NCBI RefSeq assembly: GCF_003668635.1
Contig: NZ_RCWH01000005.1
Span: 124,001 to 188,000, forward strand
Reading direction: 5' to 3'
Source of the DNA: Planomicrobium sp. Y74
GTDB taxonomy: Bacteria > Bacillota > Bacilli > Bacillales_A > Planococcaceae
DNA: 64,000 nt
The notes below the pieces were generated by a model, which was given only the letters and a program-made list of their open reading frames with translations, made no database searches and was not told where the DNA came from. The position numbers were made by a program, and so were the translations under genes. Positions 51,861-61,383 of this stretch are shown here, in pieces (the first letter of the stretch is position 1; each line of letters starts with the position of its first letter).

Positions 51861-52556
51861 ATGAAAAAACTATTAAAGTTAGAACACTTTTCTGAGTTAA
51901 TAAAAGACGGCGATAAGTTGCTTGTTGGTGGCTTTGGTTTATCTGGGACTCCGTTATCATTAATCGATGAAATTGCAACTTCAGGTAAAAAGAATTTGAC
52001 GGTAGTTAGTAATAATTTGGGAGAAAAAGGTAAGGGATTAGGAAAATTACTTGTATCAGGCAATTTGAAAAAAGCCATCGGTTCTTATTTTACAACCAAT
52101 GGAGATGCAGTAAATGCTTGGTCGAAGGGAGAATTGGAAATAGAGCTGGTTCCACAGGGAACTTTAGCAGAAGCGATTCGTTGCGGAGGAGCTGGAATAG
52201 GTGGTTTCTACACAAAGACAGCAGTTGGAACGAAGCTTGCTGAAGGAAAGCATAAAATGACTTTTGACGATGGAGACTATATCCTTGAAAAAGCGATTAA
52301 AGGGGACGTAGCTTTGATCAAAGCTTTGAAAGCGGATACACTCGGCAATTTAATCTACGACCAAACAGGTCGCAACTTTAATCCTGTTATGGCGACAGCT
52401 GCTAAGCTTGTCATTGCTGAAGTTGACGAAATTGTTGAAGCAGGGGAAATTAAACCAGAGGAAATTGTCACACCGCATCTGTTTGTCGATTATGTAGTAG
52501 TTACCAAATATGTGAAAGAAGGGGGAAGGTACGTTGAGCCAGCAACAACGAATTAA
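51861..52556 (+). CDS. scoA: 3-oxoacid CoA-transferase subunit A
   Basis: A 231-residue alpha subunit of a family I CoA transferase (succinyl- or acetyl-CoA:acetoacetate type). Seen: LLVGGFGLSGTPLSLIDEI near residues 21-39, GEKGKGLGKLL, and AIRCGGAGIGGFYTKTAVGT (about residues 110-129). The beta subunit gene overlaps its 3' end by 23 bases. It activates an acyl acid to its CoA ester; the substrate is presumably the acid imported by the adjoining TRAP transporter. Confidence 0.92.
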   Translation: MKKLLKLEHFSELIKDGDKLLVGGFGLSGTPLSLIDEIATSGKKNLTVVSNNLGEKGKGLGKLLVSGNLKKAIGSYFTTNGDAVNAWSKGELEIELVPQGTLAEAIRCGGAGIGGFYTKTAVGTKLAEGKHKMTFDDGDYILEKAIKGDVALIKALKADTLGNLIYDQTGRNFNPVMATAAKLVIAEVDEIVEAGEIKPEEIVTPHLFVDYVVVTKYVKEGGRYVEPATTN

Positions 52557-53187
52557 AATAGCCCGAAGAATTGCTGAGGAATTTGAAGATAATCAAATTA
52601 TTAACCTGGGAGTGGGAATTCCTACTTTGATTCCAGACTATATTGAAGGCAAAGATGTTTACTTGCATTCGGAGAACGGGTTGCTCGGAATGGGTCCGAC
52701 ACCGGAAGAAGAATTCGTTAATATGGATTTGATCAGTGCCAGCAAGAAACCTGTTTCCGTTGAGACCGGAGCTTCAATATTCGACAGTTCTGATTCGTTT
52801 CTAATGATTAGAGGCGGACATGTGGATGTAGCTGTGTTAGGAACATTGCAAGTGGATGAAACAGGAGAGGTTGCCAATTGGGCAGTGCCCGGCCAAAATA
52901 TCTTAGGTGTCGGCGGAGCAATGGATTTGGTGGCTGGAGCGAAAAAAATAATTATTGCAACGATGCACACTTCAAAAGACGGTACACCAAAACTACTCAA
53001 AAAATTGACTTTTCCGAGCAGCGGTGTCCGTAAAGTGGACATGATCGTCACTGAACATGCGGTATTTGAATTTAAAGACGAAAAGATGTTTTTGATAGAA
53101 GTACTTTCAGATATTACATTAGAAGAGTTGAAAGAAATCACACCGGCAAGTTACGAGTTAAGTACTAAGAAACTAATCAGAGTATAG
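52534..53187 (+). CDS. scoB: 3-oxoacid CoA-transferase subunit B
   Basis: A 217-residue beta subunit. The catalytic Glu sits in LHSENGLLGMGP (about residue 49), where the glutamyl-CoA intermediate forms. Also seen: NLGVGIPTLIPDYI and GVGGAMDLVAGAKK. Overlap with scoA by 23 bases implies coupled translation and a heteromeric enzyme. The next gene, a TAXI receptor, starts 11 bases later. Confidence 0.93.
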   Translation: MSQQQRIKIARRIAEEFEDNQIINLGVGIPTLIPDYIEGKDVYLHSENGLLGMGPTPEEEFVNMDLISASKKPVSVETGASIFDSSDSFLMIRGGHVDVAVLGTLQVDETGEVANWAVPGQNILGVGGAMDLVAGAKKIIIATMHTSKDGTPKLLKKLTFPSSGVRKVDMIVTEHAVFEFKDEKMFLIEVLSDITLEELKEITPASYELSTKKLIRV

Positions 53188-53198
53188 GGGGAATTTAT

Positions 53199-54197
53199 AT
53201 GAAAAAGTTATTGGGATTATTGTTATTGGTATTGATTTTGGCATTGGCAGCATGTTCGTCGGAAGAGTCAGGAACAGAAGGCGGTTCAAGTAAAGCAGCA
53301 GAAACGGACGCTGTACCAAAAGATCTGGCATTCGGTTCAGCAACAGTGGGTGGTTTCTGGTATACATTATCTGCCGGTATGGCTGATAAAATGGCGCCTA
53401 TATATCCTGATTCATCTGTAACAATTGTAGAAGGAGGTTCTGTTTCCAATTTACTGGGATTAGGACAAGGAACTTTTGCTCTTGGCTTTGCTAATGGCCA
53501 GACAGTACCTGAAGCTTTAAACGGGCTAAATGAATTTGAGGAAAAAATTGAAAATGTAAGTACAGTCGCTACATTATATCCGAATGTTTTCCATATGGTC
53601 GTAAGGGAAGATTCTGATATTCAGTCTCTTGAAGATTTGAAAGGCAAAAAAGTAAGTCCCGGAATTGCAGGGTATAGTGGTGAACTTGCTTTTAAAGATA
53701 TGTTGAGTGCTGTAGATATGTCTTATGATGATCTTGGCGGAGTTGAATATATTGGAACTGCAGACGGTGCAGATCTTTTGCGTGATGGTCATATCGATGC
53801 AATTGTTGGAATGGTTGCTGCACCTCTTTCGACTTTCCAGGAATTGGATACAACAATGGGCATACGTCTGTTGCCACTTGAAGATGAAGTAGTGACGGCA
53901 TTAAATGAAAAGAACGAAGGCTATCTTCCTTATACAATCAAAGGTGGCACATATTCTAATATCACTGAAGATATTAATACAGTTGCAGGTTATACAGTAT
54001 TGCTTGTAAATGATGACTTGATGGGCGAGGAAGCAGTATATGATTTGACAAAAATGCTTTTTGAAAATCAGGAACATTGGAAAACATTATCTTCTACTAT
54101 GAACGATTTCAGTCCGGAATATTCCGTTGAAAATAATGTTGGAAACCTTCATCCTGGAGCTGAAAGATATTATAAAGAAGTAGGGGCAATGGAGTAA
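53199..54197 (+). CDS. TRAP transporter substrate-binding lipoprotein, TAXI family
   Basis: A 332-residue TAXI receptor. The signal peptide ends in lipobox ALAAC, then a Ser/Glu/Gly linker. The fold begins DLAFGSATVGGFWYTLSAGM, with VEGGSVSNLLGLGQG, LKGKKVSPGIAGYSGEL and LRDGHIDAIVGMV. TAXI receptors feed fused 4TM/12TM permeases like the one encoded next. The ligand is unknown; the CoA-transferase neighbour suggests a small carboxylic acid. Confidence 0.92.
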   Translation: MKKLLGLLLLVLILALAACSSEESGTEGGSSKAAETDAVPKDLAFGSATVGGFWYTLSAGMADKMAPIYPDSSVTIVEGGSVSNLLGLGQGTFALGFANGQTVPEALNGLNEFEEKIENVSTVATLYPNVFHMVVREDSDIQSLEDLKGKKVSPGIAGYSGELAFKDMLSAVDMSYDDLGGVEYIGTADGADLLRDGHIDAIVGMVAAPLSTFQELDTTMGIRLLPLEDEVVTALNEKNEGYLPYTIKGGTYSNITEDINTVAGYTVLLVNDDLMGEEAVYDLTKMLFENQEHWKTLSSTMNDFSPEYSVENNVGNLHPGAERYYKEVGAME

Positions 54198-54229
54198 AAG
54201 CCGAACAATCTAAAAAAGAAGGTGCGTCC

Positions 54230-56206
54230 ATGACTCAATTAACAACTACTAAGGAAGCGATTAATACAAACAGTGAAGAAGTATACTCAGAAGAGGGAGT
54301 TTTGAACAATAAAGTTCGGTCTCTGAAGGGTAAGACGGGTAAAATCATCACTTGTATCGCCGTATTAATGTCTCTCTTTCACCTTTATACCGCTTTTTTC
54401 GGTGTTTTCGAATCGATTATGCAGCGATCCACTCACTTAGCGTTTGCGCTGGCACTGACTTTTGCAGTCTATAAACCGACCAAGAAAGTTATGGAATCTG
54501 AGAAAATCCCTTGGTATGACTGGGTTTTTATCGCTTTGTCTTTAAGTGTTTACTCGTATTTTGTAATAAATTCACAAAGTATTTCATCACGTATGAGTTA
54601 CATTGAAACTTTAAGTACTTTGGAAATCGCTATAGGTATTATTGCCGGATTGTTACTTATTGAAGCGACAAGACGTGTAGTAGGCAATGCGTTATTACTT
54701 ATTATTTTGGTTTGCCTGGTCTATGGCATCTGGGGTCATCTGGCTCCAGGTGTGCTTTCCCATAGAGAATTTACCACTATGTGGATTGTCGACCATCTTT
54801 TTTACACAGTAACAGGTGTATTCAGTACGCCGCTTGGTGTCTCAGCTACGTTTATTTTTTTGTTTATCTTGTTTGGGAAATTCCTGGAGGTTTCAGGAGC
54901 AGGCCAATTCTTCATTAATCTGTCTGTTGCTGGAATGGGGAAATATCGTGGTGGACCTGCCAAAACAGCGATTGTGGCAAGTTCAATTTTGGGAACGATT
55001 TCCGGCAGTGCAGTAGCGAATACTGTCACTACTGGAGCGTTCACAATCCCACTTATGAAGAAAACGGGATATAAAAAGGAATTCGCTGGAGCCGTAGAAG
55101 CAGTGTCCTCTACTGGTGGCCAAATTATGCCGCCGATCATGGGAGCTTCGGCATTCATTATCGCTTCCTATTTGGGGATACCTTATATGGAAGTGGCATT
55201 TGCAGCAGCTATTCCAGCATTATTATTCTATTTATGCTTATACTTTCAAGTGGATTTAAGAGCTAAGCGACTTGGTCTTATAGGCTTGGAAAAATCAGAG
55301 CTTCCAAACTTCTGGACAGTAATGAAAAATGGTTTCTTATTTTTCGTACCATTAATTGTTATTGTGTATATGCTTGTATCGGGATTCTCACCAATGAGAG
55401 CGGGTCTGTTTTCAATTGGCGCAACAATTCTAGTGGCAGCAGTCATGAAATCAACAAGGTTGTCGTTTGGAACAATTTTCCGTGCATTGGATCTGGGTGC
55501 TAAAGCAGCCATTGAAACAGCGATTGCTTGTGCCGCAGCTGGTATTATTATCGGTATTATCGGCTTGACAGGAATCGGTTTAAAGTTCAGCAGCATCATC
55601 ATTGAACTATCAGGCGGCATTTTGATTGTTACGCTCATATTTACAATGATAACCAGCATAATTTTAGGCATGGGATTACCGACTGTAGCAGCATATATTG
55701 TTCAAGTTCCATTGACAATTCCAGCCTTGATTGAGCTTGGCGTAGCGCCACTTGCTGCTCATATGTTCATCTTCTACTTTGCCATCTTGTCGGCTATTAC
55801 TCCACCGGTAGCTCTGGCGGCATTCGCAGCCGCAGGTATATCGGGGGCTGAGCCGATGAAAACCGGAATTGTTTCAATGAAGTTAGGGTTAGCGGCTTTT
55901 ATCGTGCCATTCATGTTTGTTTACGGAGAATCTCTTCTATTAATAGGGGACACCCAAACAATCATCTTATCGGTAATTACTGCGTGTATCGGTATTTGGG
56001 GAATCGCTTGTGCAGTGGAAGGCTGGTTACTCCGCAACGCCACTTGGTATGAACGAGTTATTCTATTTAGCGGTGCGTTATTGATGATCATCCCTGGTGT
56101 ATGGAGCGATCTTATCGGTATTGCGATTTTAGTTTCGATTATCGTATTGCAAAAATTCACTTTAAATCAAACAGCAAAAGAAAATGAACCGGTATTGGAA
56201 GAATGA
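54230..56206 (+). CDS. TRAP transporter fused permease (4TM/12TM, TAXI-type)
   Basis: A 658-residue permease in which the DctQ-like part (about residues 35-150) is fused to the DctM-like part. DctM signatures include GTISGSAVANTVTTGAFTIP, STGGQIMPPIMGASAFI and the late repeat ILGMGLPTVAAYIVQ, with AITPPVALAAFAAAG. About 16 membrane segments. It is paired with the TAXI receptor just upstream (32 bases). It imports an unknown acid with an ion gradient. Confidence 0.93.
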   Translation: MTQLTTTKEAINTNSEEVYSEEGVLNNKVRSLKGKTGKIITCIAVLMSLFHLYTAFFGVFESIMQRSTHLAFALALTFAVYKPTKKVMESEKIPWYDWVFIALSLSVYSYFVINSQSISSRMSYIETLSTLEIAIGIIAGLLLIEATRRVVGNALLLIILVCLVYGIWGHLAPGVLSHREFTTMWIVDHLFYTVTGVFSTPLGVSATFIFLFILFGKFLEVSGAGQFFINLSVAGMGKYRGGPAKTAIVASSILGTISGSAVANTVTTGAFTIPLMKKTGYKKEFAGAVEAVSSTGGQIMPPIMGASAFIIASYLGIPYMEVAFAAAIPALLFYLCLYFQVDLRAKRLGLIGLEKSELPNFWTVMKNGFLFFVPLIVIVYMLVSGFSPMRAGLFSIGATILVAAVMKSTRLSFGTIFRALDLGAKAAIETAIACAAAGIIIGIIGLTGIGLKFSSIIIELSGGILIVTLIFTMITSIILGMGLPTVAAYIVQVPLTIPALIELGVAPLAAHMFIFYFAILSAITPPVALAAFAAAGISGAEPMKTGIVSMKLGLAAFIVPFMFVYGESLLLIGDTQTIILSVITACIGIWGIACAVEGWLLRNATWYERVILFSGALLMIIPGVWSDLIGIAILVSIIVLQKFTLNQTAKENEPVLEE

Positions 56207-56278
56207 TAAGCAATCTCCAACTTGAATTTAAGAAGTTTTGTTCATGTTGTTATTAAATTGGTGTAAAGGGAGGAAGTA

Positions 56279-57292
56279 ATGGACAGACTCAAAATTTTAC
56301 AGATACTTCCGATGTATCATCCCGAAGGGGAAAAGGTTTTAAATCAATTGGCAGAAGTGAAGAAGTTTGATGAATTCAATGAACAGCAAATTATTCAATT
56401 TCTTGATAACAATATCGTCGATGGGATTATTTTGAGGGCTCCCGCTGCCATTACCCAAGCGATTCTTGACCATTGTACTGGTGTCAGAGCTATTTCTGGC
56501 GCCGGCGTTGGTTTGGATAATATTGATGTCAACTATGCTACCGAAAAAGGCATTGCGATCTTAAATGCACCCAGTTTAAACAGCCAAGCCACAGCAGAAC
56601 ATACGGTAAGTTTGATAATGGCTGTCATGAAAAATATTCCCTCATTCAATGAAGAAACAAAAAAAGGGAATTTTTCTTACCGGGACGGCAGATATACTCA
56701 CGAAATGCATGGCAAGAAAGTTGGACTTATCGGCTTTGGAAACATTGCTCAAAAAGTAGGGAAAATTTTGTCGGCAGGTTTTGGAATGGAAGTGACTGCT
56801 TATGTCAGAACGATTTCTGGTGAACGTGAAAAACTCGCCAAAGCAATGAATGTGGAGTTGACGACGTCGATTGAACAGTTGTTCCAAGAAAGTGATATTG
56901 TGAGTTTGCACATTCCACTGCAAAAAGAAACTGAAAGGATAATTGATAGGTCACTTTTGTCATTGATGAAAAAAGAGGCTATCCTAGTCAATACTGCTCG
57001 CGGAGGACTTATCAATGAAGAAGATTTAATCGAGGTGCTGGAAAACGGAGACATCATTGGTGCAGGATTAGATGTGTTTACTCAAGAACCTCCTCCAAAA
57101 GATCATCCTTTTTTTAGATTAAAGCAAGTCGTGGCCACTCCTCATATTGGCGGGATCAGTATGGAAGCAGCGAAGAAAACTTCTGTCACCATTGCCCGAA
57201 ATTTAGTATCTGCATTGGATGGGAATGATGTGCCCACTATAGTCAATGGAGGAAGTCTAAAGCGGAAAGTTCATGGTTTAAGCCCGCAATGA
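56279..57292 (+). CDS. D-isomer-specific 2-hydroxyacid dehydrogenase
   Basis: A 337-residue D-2-hydroxyacid dehydrogenase. NAD loop GFGNIAQKVGKIL, catalytic Arg in NTARGGLINEE, Glu in GAGLDVFTQEPP and His in ATPHIGGIS are intact. It is related to phosphoglycerate/hydroxypyruvate-type enzymes and about 11 residues longer than the paralogue at 26830. Being inside the TRAP/CoA-transferase operon, it may interconvert the imported hydroxyacid and its keto form. Substrate unassigned. Confidence 0.88.
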   Translation: MDRLKILQILPMYHPEGEKVLNQLAEVKKFDEFNEQQIIQFLDNNIVDGIILRAPAAITQAILDHCTGVRAISGAGVGLDNIDVNYATEKGIAILNAPSLNSQATAEHTVSLIMAVMKNIPSFNEETKKGNFSYRDGRYTHEMHGKKVGLIGFGNIAQKVGKILSAGFGMEVTAYVRTISGEREKLAKAMNVELTTSIEQLFQESDIVSLHIPLQKETERIIDRSLLSLMKKEAILVNTARGGLINEEDLIEVLENGDIIGAGLDVFTQEPPPKDHPFFRLKQVVATPHIGGISMEAAKKTSVTIARNLVSALDGNDVPTIVNGGSLKRKVHGLSPQ

Positions 57293-57308
57293 TAAAGAGG
57301 TGGAGTGG

Positions 57309-58289
57309 ATGATCGAGACAAGTATAACGGAAATGTTCGGCATCAGATATCCGATTATTCAAGGTGGACTCCAAGGACTGGGGACTTCAGCCCTTGTTTC
57401 GGCTGTCTCTAACGCTGGAGGACTGGGTTTGATCACAGCTGGCAGTTATGCTTCGAAAACAGAAATGCTAAGGGATATTGAGAAAACGCGTACTCTTACT
57501 TCCCGCCCTTTTGGTATGAATGCTGCCATTGGTATACGCAGGCCAATGGACGAATTTATCGAAGGTGCAATCGAAGCTGAGGTGCCGGTTGTATTTACAT
57601 CGGGCAATAATCCTCAACAGTATATGGAACAGTTGAAGAAAAGTAATATTAAAGTGGTTCATGTATCCCCTTCTATCCGGTTCGCCAAGAAAGCGGAAGC
57701 GATTGGCTGTGATGCTGTAGTAGTGGTCGGCTATGAATGTGGCGGCCACCCTGGACAGGACGACATTACGACAATGACCTTAACACAAAGAGCGGTACAG
57801 GAACTTTCGATTCCGGTCATCGCGGCGGGCGGAATTTCAACGGGAAAAGCCGCATTGTCGGCGTTTGCTCTAGGGGCGCAAGGGATCCAGATGGGGACAC
57901 GTTTTTTGACTTCAAAAGAAGTCGCGTTGCATCCTTTCATAAAAGAGCAATTAGTGAAAATGCAGGAAACGGATACTGTTCTGGTTAAAAAATCCATTAA
58001 TAAGACGGCAAGAGTTATGAAAACAGCAAATGCACTTGCTTTGCTGGAGCTTGAAAAAAATGGAGCGTCATTTGACGAAATCATCCCTTATATCAACGGT
58101 GAATCCTATCAAAAATTGATAACGGAAGGAAATTTGGATTCTGGCGTAATTGCTTTAGGGCAATCCATTGGTTTGGTAAATGAAATAAAAACCGTCAACG
58201 AAATTTTCGAAGAAATTATCAAAGAATATCATGAGCAATTAAATTACTTGTATGCCGCCGGCAGAGTAAAATCTAAACAGTCTTTTTAA
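57309..58289 (+). CDS. Nitronate monooxygenase / FabK-like flavoprotein
   Basis: A 326-residue FMN TIM-barrel of the NMO (2-nitropropane dioxygenase) family. FMN-site motifs: IRYPIIQGGLQGLGTSAL, SNAGGLGLITAG, GYECGGHPGQDD and IPVIAAGGISTGKA, with GAQGIQMGTRFLTSKE. Many catabolic operons carry such proteins without proven nitronate activity. An enoyl-CoA reductase or other flavin role in the acyl-CoA pathway is equally possible. ATG 57309 (GAGGTGG 6 bases upstream) is chosen over GTG 57300. Confidence 0.85.
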   Translation: MIETSITEMFGIRYPIIQGGLQGLGTSALVSAVSNAGGLGLITAGSYASKTEMLRDIEKTRTLTSRPFGMNAAIGIRRPMDEFIEGAIEAEVPVVFTSGNNPQQYMEQLKKSNIKVVHVSPSIRFAKKAEAIGCDAVVVVGYECGGHPGQDDITTMTLTQRAVQELSIPVIAAGGISTGKAALSAFALGAQGIQMGTRFLTSKEVALHPFIKEQLVKMQETDTVLVKKSINKTARVMKTANALALLELEKNGASFDEIIPYINGESYQKLITEGNLDSGVIALGQSIGLVNEIKTVNEIFEEIIKEYHEQLNYLYAAGRVKSKQSF

Positions 58290-58304
58290 GAGAGAAGGGG
58301 CGGA

Positions 58305-59648
58305 ATGCTAAGATTTGCTCTTATTCTGACGATGTGTTTTTTGTATATAATCGATGCATTTATTGCAAGTGGAACAGTGAGCATCTTCTATAGTATCTTA
58401 ACTGTTATAGTTTTCTTCACTTCCTGGCTGCTGCTGGAAAAAAAGTCGAAAATCTTCACGCTGTCCCTTTTAATCATAGGGATGATCATCCATTATTCAG
58501 CGAATGGGCGCGGATTGGCTTTGTTCCAGGGCATCACACAAAATATGCCACTGCTGGCGATTTTAATCCTGGCTCCTTTGCTGTCAGTCCCTTTAAAAAG
58601 GGAAGGCATCATTGGAAGTACAGTATCCTATCTTGATGAATTAAAAAACAATCCACGGAATATTTTTTACGGCTTATCGTCGGTGATGGTGATTGTTTCT
58701 CCTATACTAAATATGGGTGCATTAAGAATCGTCCACGGGCTCGTGGAAAACATCAAAATAGCACCGAAAATTTTATCGAAATCCTATTATATCGGATTCA
58801 CCCCTGCCGTTATCTGGTCGCCTTTTTTCGCTTCTGTCGGCATTGTGATTTTTTACCTGGATATAACGTATATGTCTTATTTACCGGTAGGTATCGCATT
58901 CGCTTTGATTCAATTGATATGCGGCATGCTTTTATTTCGGCCCAAAGCTTTAAAAGAACAGAAACTTGATATCCCTAATCTACCCCAATTAGACGATGGA
59001 CAGAAAAAGCATATATTCCTGCTGATCAGTTATGTATTCCTGATTATTGTAATGCTAATCAGTATGGAGCAATGGCTGCATAAATCGATGCTTTTACTAG
59101 TCAGCATTATTTGTTTGTCTGTACCAATGTTCTGGTTTATCGTGCGGGGAAGCCTAGCGGTACTTAAGAATGAATTTTTTCTTTACAAAGACAAGGTATT
59201 GATGCAGACGAAGACAGAAATTTGTCTCTTTTTGAGCGCTGGAGTATTTGGCAATGCAATATCAAATACTCCGGTTAAAGCAGTGATCGAGCAAACCATG
59301 CAATGGGCTTCTGTCCGTTCTGTTGGGATCTTATTCATTTTCATAGTAGTTTGCGTGACGATTCTAGCTATGATCGGTGTACATCAAATTATTATAATCC
59401 CGCTTATTTTGACGGCACTTATTTCTGCTGATATTGATATTCACCCTTTAATCATTGCTTTTATGTGTATCTTCTCCTGGATGTTATCAGCGGCAATCAG
59501 CCCTCTAAACGCCATGAATATCATCATCAGCAGCTGTGTGAAAAGGAATGGAGTTACGGTGGCGTACCAATGGAACGGCATGTACTTTCTTTTCACTTCA
59601 ATAGCAGCACTTACATATGTTTATGTTTTAAACTTTATGTTGTCCTAG
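58305..59648 (+). CDS. Polytopic membrane protein of unknown function (transporter-like)
   Basis: A 447-residue, very hydrophobic protein with about 11-12 membrane segments arranged as two halves around a hydrophilic loop (about residues 215-240). Both halves contain polar, helix-breaking stretches (MVIVSPILNMGALRIVHG; MLSAAISPLNAMNIIISS), like the re-entrant loops of ion-transporter-superfamily carriers. I do not recognise a named family. Last gene of the CoA-transferase/TAXI operon, ending at a terminator, so it may be an exporter or second uptake route for the same acid. Confidence 0.75.
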   Translation: MLRFALILTMCFLYIIDAFIASGTVSIFYSILTVIVFFTSWLLLEKKSKIFTLSLLIIGMIIHYSANGRGLALFQGITQNMPLLAILILAPLLSVPLKREGIIGSTVSYLDELKNNPRNIFYGLSSVMVIVSPILNMGALRIVHGLVENIKIAPKILSKSYYIGFTPAVIWSPFFASVGIVIFYLDITYMSYLPVGIAFALIQLICGMLLFRPKALKEQKLDIPNLPQLDDGQKKHIFLLISYVFLIIVMLISMEQWLHKSMLLLVSIICLSVPMFWFIVRGSLAVLKNEFFLYKDKVLMQTKTEICLFLSAGVFGNAISNTPVKAVIEQTMQWASVRSVGILFIFIVVCVTILAMIGVHQIIIIPLILTALISADIDIHPLIIAFMCIFSWMLSAAISPLNAMNIIISSCVKRNGVTVAYQWNGMYFLFTSIAALTYVYVLNFMLS

Positions 59649-59649
59649 C

Positions 59650-59675
59650 GGTCTCAGCGCGTGTGAGACCTTTTC
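59650..59675 (+). terminator. Rho-independent terminator after the membrane-protein gene
   Basis: Arms GGTCTCA and TGAGACC around a short GC-rich loop, then TTTTCC. It divides the TRAP/CoA-transferase operon from the beta-oxidation operon. Confidence 0.8.
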
Positions 59676-59689
59676 CTTCAATCAATAAA

Positions 59690-59704
59690 TGAAACGTCAT
59701 TTTA
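59690..59704 (+). promoter_or_regulatory. Operator-like inverted repeat, copy 2 (shared with 51774)
   Basis: TGAAACGTCATTTTA, with AAATGA/TCATTT arms in its surroundings, matches the element at 51774 (consensus TGAAAYGTCRTTTYA). Similar flanks AATAAA upstream and TTAATAGAAACAAAA downstream support homology. It lies 27 bases ahead of the next start codon and probably overlaps that promoter, whose -35/-10 are not clear. Confidence 0.62.
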
Positions 59705-59731
59705 TTAATAGAAACAAAAAGGAGTGGAATT

Positions 59732-60583
59732 ATGAAAAACTTTTCAGTGATTGGCTCAGGTGTCATGGGAAGAGGGATTGCCTATACGGCGGCTTTGAGC
59801 GGTTATGAAGTCAAACTCCATGATATCAATGAAACAGCTCTTGAGAATGCTCGAGAGTATATAGAAAAAGAAATGAATAAAAGTGCGGAACGTGGATATG
59901 TCTCCGATGAGAAAGTTGAAACCGCATTAAAAAGTATCACTTATACAGCGGACTTTGAAGAGACGGCAAAGAATGCAGATGTCGTAATTGAGGCAGTTCT
60001 TGAAAACATGGATTTGAAAATTGACATTTTTAAACGCTTGGACGAACAATGTCCTCCGCACACACTTCTGGCGACAAATACTTCAACAATGAGCCCGACA
60101 GAAATAGGAGCTCAGCTTTCCCGTCCGAAAAAGTTTTTGGCCATGCATTTCTTTAATCCGGTGCACAAGATGAAATTGATAGAAATCATACGCGGATTGG
60201 ATACTTCCGATGAAACGGTTGCTTTAGCAAAAGAAGTGGGCGAGCGGCTTGGCAAGCAGACGGTGGAAGTAAATGAATTTCCCGGCTTTGTCACAAGTCG
60301 TATGAATTGTCTGATTGGCAATGAAGCGATGAATATGCTGATGGAAGGCGTCGCATCTGCTGAAGATATTGACAAAGCTCTGAAACTTGGGCTGAATCAC
60401 CCGATGGGGCCTTTAGAACTGGCGGATCTTGTCGGACTCGACACACGTTTGCGCAATATGGAATACCTTTATCAAACTTTGGGCGAAAAATACCGTCCAT
60501 GCCCACTCTTGATTAAATATGTTAAAGCTGGACGGCTTGGCCGAAAATCAGGTAAAGGATTTTATAACTACGATAAAAACTAA
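59732..60583 (+). CDS. 3-hydroxyacyl-CoA dehydrogenase (3-hydroxybutyryl-CoA type)
   Basis: A 283-residue single-function dehydrogenase. NAD loop IGSGVMGRGIAYTAALSGYE at the N-terminus, NTSTMSPTEIG, catalytic His/Glu region AMHFFNPVHKMKLIEIIRG (about residues 138-156), and a C-terminal dimer domain with GLNHPMGPLELADLVGLDT. It oxidises 3-hydroxyacyl-CoA to 3-oxoacyl-CoA, consistent with hydratase and thiolase genes downstream. Confidence 0.93.
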   Translation: MKNFSVIGSGVMGRGIAYTAALSGYEVKLHDINETALENAREYIEKEMNKSAERGYVSDEKVETALKSITYTADFEETAKNADVVIEAVLENMDLKIDIFKRLDEQCPPHTLLATNTSTMSPTEIGAQLSRPKKFLAMHFFNPVHKMKLIEIIRGLDTSDETVALAKEVGERLGKQTVEVNEFPGFVTSRMNCLIGNEAMNMLMEGVASAEDIDKALKLGLNHPMGPLELADLVGLDTRLRNMEYLYQTLGEKYRPCPLLIKYVKAGRLGRKSGKGFYNYDKN

Positions 60584-60595
60584 GAGGTGATGAAT

Positions 60596-61369
60596 ATGTT
60601 TGAAAATATACAGCTGACGCTCACCGAATATTATGCGTTAATTACGATTAATCGTCCCGAAGTGAGAAACGCATTGAATGCAGCAACTTTGGCGGAGATA
60701 GAAGAAGCAGTTGATCGCTGTGAAAAAGATCCGTCGATACATGTCATCGTCTTCAAAGGTGCGGGTGATAAATCATTTGCAGCGGGAGCTGATATTGGCC
60801 AGCTGAAGGAACGGAAAATGCTGGACGCTTTAATTCCTGGTATGCAAGGTACGTATAAAAAAATTGAAAACTGCAGCAAAGCGACAATTGCAGCGATTAA
60901 TGGCTTCGCACTGGGCGGCGGCTGCGAACTTGCGCTGTCATGTGATATCCGGATAGCGGCTGAACATGCAAAAATCGGTTTGCCGGAATTGAATTTAGGG
61001 ATCATTCCCGGCGCAGGGGGAACTCAGCGCCTGACCCGGATTGTTGGGAAAGGGAGGGCACTCGACATGATTTTGACTGGTGCAATGATCAGTGGCAAGA
61101 GAGCTGAACAAATAGGTCTCGTTACTGAAGTTGTACCGATTTCAGATTTGGATGCTGTTATTGAGCAAAAAGCGGAAGCGATCAGTTCGAAAGGTCCAGT
61201 CGCGATTAAATTGGCGAAAATGGTAGTTCATCGCGGTTATGACGTTGATTTGGATACAGCCTTAATGCTTGAGAAACTGGCACAAACCATTGTTTTTGGT
61301 ACAGAAGACAAAGCGGAAGGAACAGCCGCGTTTTTAGAAAAAAGAAAACCAGAATTTAAAAACCAATAA
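60596..61369 (+). CDS. Enoyl-CoA hydratase
   Basis: A 257-residue crotonase-fold enzyme. Oxyanion-hole segments KSFAAGADIGQL and ALGGGCELALSCD, and both catalytic glutamates (GGGCELAL and PELNLGIIPGAGGTQRL), are present, so hydratase activity is likely. ATG 60596 with AGAGGTG upstream is chosen over GTG 60587. It is 12 bases after the dehydrogenase gene. Confidence 0.93.
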   Translation: MFENIQLTLTEYYALITINRPEVRNALNAATLAEIEEAVDRCEKDPSIHVIVFKGAGDKSFAAGADIGQLKERKMLDALIPGMQGTYKKIENCSKATIAAINGFALGGGCELALSCDIRIAAEHAKIGLPELNLGIIPGAGGTQRLTRIVGKGRALDMILTGAMISGKRAEQIGLVTEVVPISDLDAVIEQKAEAISSKGPVAIKLAKMVVHRGYDVDLDTALMLEKLAQTIVFGTEDKAEGTAAFLEKRKPEFKNQ

Positions 61370-61383
61370 AGGAGTGTATGTTA

